In this document: piece after piece, positions 13,905-18,430 of the stretch
Layout: each line of letters begins with the position of its first letter
Position numbering within the stretch: the first letter of the stretch is position 1
Assembly (NCBI GenBank): GCA_027323595.1
Contig: DAHWBL010000176.1
Span: forward strand, 1 to 18,430
Source: Acetobacteraceae bacterium
GTDB taxonomy: Bacteria; Pseudomonadota; Alphaproteobacteria; Acetobacterales; Acetobacteraceae
Direction of reading: 5' to 3'
DNA length: 18,430 bases
Program-made: the position numbers and the translations under genes
The notes under the pieces: generated by a model
The model's database searches: none
What the model saw: only the letters and a program-made list of their open reading frames with translations
What the model was told of the DNA's origin: nothing

Positions 13905-14708
13905 TCAGGCATCAGCTTCATCGATATGCAGCAGTTCCATCAGACGCGCGACATACGGCCCGACATGGGGATGGGTGCGCCGCGCCATCGGATTGGAAAT
14001 ATCGGGGATGTCCACGACGATTTCCTCGATGATGGTGCCCGGCCGCTGGCTCATCACCAGCACCCGGTGCGACAGCGCGATCGCCTCGACCAGGTCATGG
14101 GTGACGAACAGCGCGGTCTTGCCGGTCTCGGCCAGGGTGCGCCCCAGATCCTGTTGCAGCACCATCTTGGTCTGCGCATCGAGCGCGCTGAAGGGTTCGT
14201 CCATCAGCAGCACCGAGGGGTCGACCGCCAGCGTGCGCGCGAGCGCCGCGCGCTGGCGCATGCCGCCGGACAATTGGTGCGGATAATGATCCTCGAAGCC
14301 GCGCAAACGACATTTTGCGAGCAGGTCCATCGCGATGCCGCGCCGCTCGCGCGCCGGGCGGCCGAGAATCTCCAGCCCGAACTCGACATTGTGCCGGATC
14401 GTGCGCCATGGCAGCAGCAGATCCTTTTGCAGCATGAAGGCGACATGCGCGTTCGGCCGCTCGACCCGCACGCCATCGACGAACACATCGCCCTCGCTCG
14501 CCGGATCAAGGCCCGACGCCATGTTGAGCAGGGTCGATTTGCCGCAGCCCGACGGGCCGATGATGGACACCACCTCGCCGTCGCGAATGGAGATGTTGAG
14601 GCCCTGCACCGCGGTGATGCCGGAGCCGCGCTTGGAGGCAAAACGCTTGGTCACGTCACGGAACTCAAGGCGCGTGCGTGCCGTGACGTCGGCGGAGAGC
14701 GCGTTCAT
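13905..14708 (-). CDS. ABC transporter ATP-binding protein (SsuB/TauB type)
   Basis: The 267-residue nucleotide-binding protein has every ABC motif: Walker A GPSGCGKST at 51-59, Q-loop MLQKDLLLPW, signature LSGGMRQR, Walker B VLLMDEPFSALD and switch His in FVTHD. It is the cytoplasmic motor of the importer whose other parts follow. Length and the DLLLPWRTI Q-loop fit the nitrate/sulfonate/taurine family. The start at 14708 forms an ATGA overlap with the RidA-like gene; the open frame to 14813 lies inside that gene and is rejected. Confidence 0.94.
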   Translation of the reverse strand: MNALSADVTARTRLEFRDVTKRFASKRGSGITAVQGLNISIRDGEVVSIIGPSGCGKSTLLNMASGLDPASEGDVFVDGVRVERPNAHVAFMLQKDLLLPWRTIRHNVEFGLEILGRPARERRGIAMDLLAKCRLRGFEDHYPHQLSGGMRQRAALARTLAVDPSVLLMDEPFSALDAQTKMVLQQDLGRTLAETGKTALFVTHDLVEAIALSHRVLVMSQRPGTIIEEIVVDIPDISNPMARRTHPHVGPYVARLMELLHIDEADA

Positions 14709-15103
14709 GCCGGCACCGGATTGCGCAGATCGATGTCGAGATTGGCGAAGGCGTCGATCTCGATCAATGCCTCGGGATCGGCGAGTGCCACCACCTGCAC
14801 CAGGGTCGAGCACGGATAGGCGCCGTCGAACAGGGCCGCGCGCACCGCACCGAATTCGGCGCGCCCGGCCATGTCGGTGACATAGACCACCAGCTTGTAG
14901 ATGCAGTGCAGCCCGCCGCCGGCGGCACCGAGCAGACGCGCGATCTCGGCAAATCCCGCCTCAGCCTGCGCGGTCATCGACGGCCCGGCGCCGCGCGCGA
15001 TCACCCCCGAGATGGCGACCTCGCGCCCCACCACGAGGCAGGGCGCGAACGGCACGCCGGGGGCGGCGACACCGACCCGCCGCAGGGTGGGTGCGTCAGC
15101 CAC
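14705..15103 (-). CDS. RidA (YjgF/UK114) family protein, non-canonical active site
   Basis: The 132-residue protein has the RidA fold signature: FAPCLVVGREVAISGVIA, a long helix QAEAGFAEIARLLGAAGGGL, YKLVVYVTDMAGRAEFGAV, and the C-terminal STLVQVVALADPEALIEIDAFA strand pair. Canonical RidA proteins hydrolyse reactive enamines/imines such as 2-aminoacrylate, and family members serve as 2-aminomuconate deaminases in aminophenol and nitrobenzoate pathways. Here the P-A-R-S motif that supplies the carboxylate-binding Arg (Arg105 in E. coli RidA) reads P-C-S-T, so Ser replaces Arg. The start is a GTG at 15103, overlapping the Rieske gene by 8 bp; later starts would cut the first strand. No strong ribosome site is seen, consistent with coupling. 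It trimerises in the family. Confidence 0.85.
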   Translation of the reverse strand: MADAPTLRRVGVAAPGVPFAPCLVVGREVAISGVIARGAGPSMTAQAEAGFAEIARLLGAAGGGLHCIYKLVVYVTDMAGRAEFGAVRAALFDGAYPCSTLVQVVALADPEALIEIDAFANLDIDLRNPVPA

Positions 15104-16148
15104 GCGCGCCGGCCGCGGCCAGAGCCTCGAGCTGCGCCTTGGCACGCGCGCGCAGCACCCGCCGCCCGCGCACCAGCCCGACATCATGGTTGTAGAGCAT
15201 TTCACGCGCGTTCGCGTCCGGCTCGCACACTTCGAGCAGCACGCGGTCCTGCTCCAGCACCGCCCAATGGCGCGCCTCCAGACGGTTGCGATACAGGAAG
15301 CGCCAGGTGTCGCGCTGCCAGCCATCCACCTTGCGCGCGCGCCAATGCACCACCACCGCAAGGCTCGGGCTGACCGGGGTGTAGGTGCCCACGATGTGGA
15401 AATTGCCGCCCGGGCCACCGGTTTTCGGATACGGGATTTCGAGCCGCAGCCACTGCGTGCCGGTGTCGCCCCACTCGGTCCAGTCGAAATTCACGTCGCG
15501 CTGGCCGATCTTTTCGAACATGAAGCCATGATCGGTGTCGCGCACACGAAAATCGGCGACCATCTCGCCCTCGGCCATCGAGTGCGACTGTTTGTGCAGG
15601 AACGCGCCGTGCATCGGGTCCATCACGTTGTCGATCACGTAACGATAATCCCCCTTCCACTCCGCGTAGCACAGGAAATGGGAATATTCCGGCGAGGTCA
15701 GCTCCTCGGGCAGCACCAGCTCGGGCGGCTGGGGATGCAGGCTGTCGCCGACATAGGCCCAGATCATGTCAGCCTTTTCCTGCACCGGGAACGACCGCGT
15801 GGCGCGCGCGCCTTCGAGCTTGCAGCCCGGGCTGCCAGGCACGCGGACCGCGACGCCATCGCCGTTCACCTGCACGCCGTGATAGCCGCAGGCGATGCGA
15901 TCGCCCATCGGAATGCCGATCGACAGCGGCGCGCCGCGATGCGGGCAGCGATCCTCCAGCGCATGCAGCCGTCCGTCGCTCTCGCGCCAGAACACCATGC
16001 GATAGCCGCAGCGAAACAGCGACACCGGCACATTGCCGACGAAGCTGGACGGGCAGATCGCATACCATTGGTTGCGCACGCCCTTTTCGAGCAGCGCGTC
16101 GATGTCGGCGTCGGTGACGCCGCGATCCTGGGTGACGATATCGGCCAT
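15096..16148 (-). CDS. Rieske non-haem iron aromatic ring-hydroxylating oxygenase, alpha subunit
   Basis: The 350-residue protein has an N-terminal Rieske [2Fe-2S] domain with ligands Cys68, His70, Cys87 and His90 (CPHRGAPLS then CGYHG) and a C-terminal catalytic domain with DNVMDPMHGAFLH: bridging Asp177 and mononuclear-iron ligands His180 and His185. Such proteins, with a reductase and sometimes a ferredoxin, add O2 to rings or demethylate substrates. No reductase, ferredoxin or beta subunit gene is in the window, so it is probably an alpha-only enzyme drawing electrons from elsewhere. The ATG at 16148 has AGGGGG close upstream and lies 9 nt after the small HTH-like gene. With the SDR and VOC dioxygenase it would give an oxygenation, dehydrogenation and ring-cleavage sequence. 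Confidence 0.93.
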   Translation of the reverse strand: MADIVTQDRGVTDADIDALLEKGVRNQWYAICPSSFVGNVPVSLFRCGYRMVFWRESDGRLHALEDRCPHRGAPLSIGIPMGDRIACGYHGVQVNGDGVAVRVPGSPGCKLEGARATRSFPVQEKADMIWAYVGDSLHPQPPELVLPEELTSPEYSHFLCYAEWKGDYRYVIDNVMDPMHGAFLHKQSHSMAEGEMVADFRVRDTDHGFMFEKIGQRDVNFDWTEWGDTGTQWLRLEIPYPKTGGPGGNFHIVGTYTPVSPSLAVVVHWRARKVDGWQRDTWRFLYRNRLEARHWAVLEQDRVLLEVCEPDANAREMLYNHDVGLVRGRRVLRARAKAQLEALAAAGARG

Positions 16149-16157
16149 GATTGCCCC

Positions 16158-16400
16158 CTACGCGCCGAGCCGGCGCATTTCCGCGGTGAAGAGTTCCTCG
16201 CTCCAGGGCTGACCGCCCGGCGAGGGGACGAACTGGTCGTTCAGCGCCTTGACCATGCCGGGCAGCGTGTCGATGCCCTGGCGGAACGCGGACTCGATCG
16301 CGTCACCCAGCAGATTTTCATACTGGGTCGGCGGATTGAGCCGGTGCTGGTTGGGGTTGAGATACGGCGCGGGGATCAGATGGGCGGGGATTTGGGTCAT
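16158..16400 (-). CDS. Small protein with recombinase-like helix-turn-helix segment
   Basis: This 80-residue protein reads MTQIPAHLIPAPYLNPNQHR at its start, then PTQYENLLGDAIESAFRQGI, and a second half LPGMVKALNDQFVPSPGGQPWSEELF. That half resembles the small winged segment of serine recombinases in which a helix is followed by a Pro-Gly-Gly turn and a W-(S/T) helix start. Proteins of this size and form are found as small companions of Rieske oxygenase genes, but their job is not known to me. It has no catalytic recombinase domain and is not a mobile-element remnant on present evidence: it is intact, starts directly at the stop of the gene before (0 nt gap) and precedes the Rieske gene by 9 nt. 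It might be an oxygenase subunit-like or assembly factor instead of a DNA-binding protein. Confidence 0.75.
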   Translation of the reverse strand: MTQIPAHLIPAPYLNPNQHRLNPPTQYENLLGDAIESAFRQGIDTLPGMVKALNDQFVPSPGGQPWSEELFTAEMRRLGA

Positions 16401-16736
16401 TCAGATGCCTCCCTGGCGGACACGTTCGGTGATGCGGGCACGGACGGGGACGAAGTCGTAGGTGGGGTAGCATTCGGTGCGGAACACGCCCCAGGCGGAG
16501 CGCTCCAGCTCGACATTGACCGCGGGCAGCAGCTCGGGCGGCACCGACAGGGTGACGATCTGGCCGAAGCCCATGGCGACCGTCCAGGACACGATGGACA
16601 CCCCGGCGGGCGGAAACCGGTCCCACCACTCGGCGTCCTTGAGCCTGGTCTGCACGGCGTGCAGATTGAGCGACTGGTCATGGCGCAGAAACACCGTCAG
16701 CAGGATGGGCTCGTGCGAGGTGGTGCTGTCCGTCAT
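16401..16736 (-). CDS. Uncharacterised 111-residue protein, first gene of the catabolic operon
   Basis: I do not recognise this protein. The ATG at 16736 has AAAGG about 7 nt ahead; the open frame to 16904 would cross the operator region and is rejected. The sequence begins MTDSTTSHEPILLTVFLRHD and continues with a helix (NLHAVQTRLKDAEWWDRFP), a strand (GVSIVSWTVAMGFGQIVTLSV), a second helix (LLPAVNVELERSAWG) and a strand FRTECYPTYDFVPV. This beta-alpha-beta-beta-alpha-beta order is that of a ferredoxin-like dimeric alpha/beta barrel, the fold of small isomerases, monooxygenases and muconolactone isomerase, but I see no diagnostic residues. It lacks a signal peptide. As first gene of an operon for a ring-degrading pathway it may be a small catabolic enzyme; that is inference. 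Confidence 0.75.
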   Translation of the reverse strand: MTDSTTSHEPILLTVFLRHDQSLNLHAVQTRLKDAEWWDRFPPAGVSIVSWTVAMGFGQIVTLSVPPELLPAVNVELERSAWGVFRTECYPTYDFVPVRARITERVRQGGI

Positions 16737-16778
16737 GGGCCGCCTTTGGGGTTTTGAGGCACGATCGGGGGCGAGACA

Positions 16779-16815
16779 CGTTTCATTGGTGAACTCTTGC
16801 TTCACCATTGAAACG
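16779..16815. promoter_or_regulatory. 37-bp inverted repeat with two phased TTCA-N4-TGAA dyads (candidate IclR operator)
   Basis: CGTTTCATTGGTGAA (16779-16793) and TTCACCATTGAAACG (16801-16815) are inverted repeats with a single central mismatch around a 7-nt loop. Each arm is itself a dyad, TTCA-N4-TGAA, at 16782-16793 and 16801-16812, 19 bp apart, about two helical turns. It lies 43 bp upstream of the first operon gene in the gap shared with the SDR gene. This fits cooperative binding of two dimers, as IclR proteins do. Confidence 0.7.
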
Positions 16816-16893
16816 CAGCCTAGACAAGTTCCGTCACCGGATGCAAGCTGAATCAGCACGGATGCGTGAAATTTTGCTCCGTGGACGAAACTG

Positions 16894-16911
16894 CGGTTCG
16901 CCACCGAACCG
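16894..16911. promoter_or_regulatory. 18-bp palindrome CGGTTCG-N4-CGAACCG upstream of the SDR gene
   Basis: Arms CGGTTCG (16894-16900) and CGAACCG (16905-16911) pair perfectly around CCAC. It shares the TTC-N-GAA character of the dyads at 16782-16812 (TTCG-N4-CGAA) and lies 30 nt before the SDR start, close to a TAAAAT at 16921-16926. A perfect 8-bp palindrome GTCCGGAC (16911-16918) abuts it. It may be a second operator controlling the SDR gene, or a hairpin in its leader. Confidence 0.45.
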
Positions 16912-16941
16912 TCCGGACCATAAAATCAAACAGGAGACCCC

Positions 16942-17721
16942 ATGGACCTGCACCTGAACGGCAAGACCGCCATGGTCTGCGGCGCGCGCACCGGTCTTGG
17001 TCATGCCTGTGCCGCGGCCCTTGCCGCCGAGGGCGTCGCCCTCACCCTGCTGTCGCGCGACGCCGCGGGTCTGGCCGCCGCCGCCGCCGGGTTGGCCGAC
17101 GCGCATGGTGTGCCGGTCCATCCGGTTGCCGGCGACCTCGCCGACCCCGCCGCCCGCGCCGCCCTCATCGCCGCCTGTCCCGCACCCGACATATTGATCC
17201 TCAATGCCGGCGGGCCCCCGCCGGGCGATGCCACCCGCTTCGCCGAGGCGGACTGGACCGCGGCGCTTGCCGCCGGCGTCGCCGCCCAGATCAGCCTGGT
17301 CAACGCGGTGCTGCCGGGCATGCGCGCGCGCCGCTTCGGCCGCATCGTGGTGATCTCCTCCGGCGCGCTGAAGGCGCCGCTGCCGTTCCTGGCCCTGTCG
17401 AACGCCGCGCGTGCCGGGCTGTGGTCCGCGCTCAAGGGGCTGTCGCGCCAGGTCGCCGCCGATGGCGTGACGATCAACGCGCTGCTGCCGCATGCCTTTG
17501 AACCCGACCGCCTGGCCAGCAATTTCGCCAACCGCGCCCGCCAGTCCGACGCCGATGCCGGGCAATTGCGCGCCGCCTCGCTGGCCGCCATTCCGGCCGG
17601 ACGCTTCGGCCAGCCGGAGGAATTCGCCATCATGTGCGCCACCCTGTGCCACGCCAGACTGGGCTATCTGACCGGCCAGGCGATCCTGCTGGATGGCGGA
17701 CATTTCACCGGCGTGCTGTAG
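16942..17721 (+). CDS. Short-chain dehydrogenase/reductase family protein lacking the Tyr-x3-Lys pair
   Basis: The 259-residue protein has an SDR Rossmann core: cofactor loop CGARTGLGHA (G-x3-G-x-G) near residues 14-20, then GDLADP, ILILNAGGPP, FGRIVVISSGALKAP with the conserved Ser, and a C-terminal GRFGQPEEFAIMCATL and LTGQAILLDGGH. Where most members carry Y-x3-K, this one reads LALSNAARAGL, that is Ser and Arg in place of Tyr and Lys. Arg after the first glycine-rich strand (LLSRDAA) suggests NADP(H), but that is weak. The start has AGGAGA 4 nt ahead. It diverges from the catabolic operon and shares its control region, so it is likely the dihydrodiol or alcohol dehydrogenase step, or a related reductase. 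Function remains unproved because of the altered site. Confidence 0.88.
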   Translation: MDLHLNGKTAMVCGARTGLGHACAAALAAEGVALTLLSRDAAGLAAAAAGLADAHGVPVHPVAGDLADPAARAALIAACPAPDILILNAGGPPPGDATRFAEADWTAALAAGVAAQISLVNAVLPGMRARRFGRIVVISSGALKAPLPFLALSNAARAGLWSALKGLSRQVAADGVTINALLPHAFEPDRLASNFANRARQSDADAGQLRAASLAAIPAGRFGQPEEFAIMCATLCHARLGYLTGQAILLDGGHFTGVL

Positions 17722-17815
17722 CGCCGGAGGCGCGGCAAACACTATTGTTGCGCGCGCGGTGGTTGTCCCGACGGCGGGGCGATGTTACCGCACGATTTCA
17801 TTTGCAGGAACGATC

Positions 17816-18430
17816 ATGCCCACAGCCTTCATCACCGGCGTCACCGGCCAGGATGGCGCCTATCTGTCGCAACTGCTGCTCGGCAAGGGCTATCGGGTGG
17901 TCGGGCTGCTGCGCCGCTCCGCCTCCTCGGACGTGATCGGTGAGCGGCTGCGCTGGCTCGGGATTCTCGACGATGTGGAGCTGGTGGATGGCAACCTCAC
18001 CGACCTGTCCAGCCTGATCCGGCTGATCGATGGCGTGCGGCCCGACGAAATCTACAACCTCGCCGCGCAGAGCTTCGTCGCGGCGAGCTGGCACCAGCCG
18101 CTGCTGACCGGCACGGTGACCGGGCTTGGCGCCACCAACATCCTCGAAGCGGTGCGGATCGCCCATCCCACCGCGCGCTTCTATCAGGCGTCGTCGTCGG
18201 AGATGTTCGGCAAGATCCAGGCCGAGCATCAGAACGAGACCACGCCGTTCTATCCGCGCTCGCCCTATGCGGTGGCCAAGCTCTACGCCCACTGGATGAC
18301 GGTGAATTACCGCGAGAGCTTCGGGCTGCATGCCTCCTCGGGCATCCTGTTCAACCACGAGAGCCCGCTGCGCGGCATCGAGTTCGTCACCCGCAAGATC
18401 ACCGACGGGGTGGCGCGCATCAAGCTCGGG
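17816..18430 (+). CDS. gmd: GDP-mannose 4,6-dehydratase (3' end beyond the window)
   Basis: The frame is open from ATG 17816 to the last base, giving 205 of the usual 320-370 residues. It begins MPTAFITGVTGQDGAYLSQL, the extended-SDR NAD(P)-binding loop (G-x2-G-x2-G) exactly as in Gmd, and continues with EIYNLAAQSFVAASW, QASSSEMFGK (catalytic Ser/Glu region), the YAVAK motif (Y-x3-K), GILFNHESPLRG and FVTRKITDGVARI. The enzyme converts GDP-mannose to GDP-4-dehydro-6-deoxymannose, the precursor of GDP-fucose, rhamnose or perosamine for surface glycans. The ribosome site AGGAA (17806-17810) is 5 nt ahead. It starts 94 nt after the SDR gene, in the same direction, but is functionally unrelated to the catabolic cluster and probably opens an O-antigen or exopolysaccharide region. 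Confidence 0.95.
   Translation, partial: MPTAFITGVTGQDGAYLSQLLLGKGYRVVGLLRRSASSDVIGERLRWLGILDDVELVDGNLTDLSSLIRLIDGVRPDEIYNLAAQSFVAASWHQPLLTGTVTGLGATNILEAVRIAHPTARFYQASSSEMFGKIQAEHQNETTPFYPRSPYAVAKLYAHWMTVNYRESFGLHASSGILFNHESPLRGIEFVTRKITDGVARIKLG

Noticed and set aside
16158..16400. Remnant of a serine recombinase or mobile element
   Set aside because: Only a short HTH-like segment resembles recombinases; the gene is intact, tightly packed in an operon, and no resolvase domain, inverted repeats or target duplication is visible.
14901..16757. A 618-codon plus-strand open frame opposite RidA, Rieske and the two small genes
   Set aside because: The opposite strand encodes complete, motif-bearing proteins; this frame is Arg/His/Gln-rich shadow sequence.
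16898..16926. TCGCCA-N17-TAAAAT as the SDR promoter
   Set aside because: The -10 spacing is acceptable but the start would fall on the ribosome site, leaving no leader; an upstream promoter is more likely.
17721..17733. Hairpin GCGCC-GGA-GGCGC just after the SDR stop as a terminator
   Set aside because: The stem is only 5 bp and no T-run follows, so it is not convincing.
16834..17742. A 302-codon minus-strand frame opposite the SDR gene
   Set aside because: Gly/Gln/Arg-rich antisense of a clear SDR protein with a good ribosome site.

Overview
The window is GC-rich (roughly two thirds G+C or more) with compact, strand-alternating gene blocks. A fliX gene diverging from flgI, next to a DksA with a degenerate zinc finger, points to an alphaproteobacterium. 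Overall composition and gene content would fit Rhodospirillales/Acetobacteraceae, but that family-level placement is inference.

Layout. (1) 1-432: the 3' end of a Lys/Ala/Pro-rich histone H1-like gene built on a 60-bp tandem repeat, closed by a strong intrinsic terminator. (2) 461-5213: a flagellar block. On the minus strand lie flgI (P-ring), a flgJ-type rod-binding gene and a flgN-type chaperone gene, followed by a glycosyltransferase-like gene and an unrecognised gene. fliX and dksA run the other way. The flgI/fliX gap holds a near-consensus sigma-54 promoter facing flgI and, about 100-140 bp behind its predicted start, a 19-bp repeat in two copies that could be an activator (FlbD-type) site. 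(3) 5227-7936: a minus-strand pair, an exported beta-propeller protein and a membrane fatty-acid hydroxylase/sterol-desaturase family protein, and a divergent exported SGNH hydrolase.

(4) 7949-17721 is the most interesting part. It is an 11-gene minus-strand operon of about 8.8 kb with all junctions overlapping or 19 nt or less apart, plus one divergent SDR gene. In transcription order it encodes two small proteins of unknown role, a Rieske non-haem iron oxygenase alpha subunit, a RidA-family protein, a complete SsuABC/TauABC-type ABC importer (ATPase, periplasmic binding protein, permease), an IclR regulator, a two-domain extradiol (VOC) dioxygenase, a ThDP-dependent enzyme and an aspartate-dehydrogenase-family protein. 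The logic looks like import, ring oxygenation, dehydrogenation, ring cleavage, then C-C and C-N chemistry on the product, so a peripheral pathway for an aromatic, possibly nitrogen-bearing, compound. I do not recognise this combination as a characterised pathway, and the substrate cannot be read from sequence. The shared divergent promoter region carries two phased TTCA-N4-TGAA dyads inside a 37-bp inverted repeat, plus a second palindrome nearer the SDR gene: a natural target for the IclR protein. Two enzymes deviate from their families: the SDR lacks the Tyr-x3-Lys catalytic pair, and the RidA protein has Ser where the carboxylate-binding Arg normally is.

(5) 17816-18430: the 5' two thirds or so of gmd (GDP-mannose 4,6-dehydratase), running off the window end and probably starting a surface-polysaccharide region.
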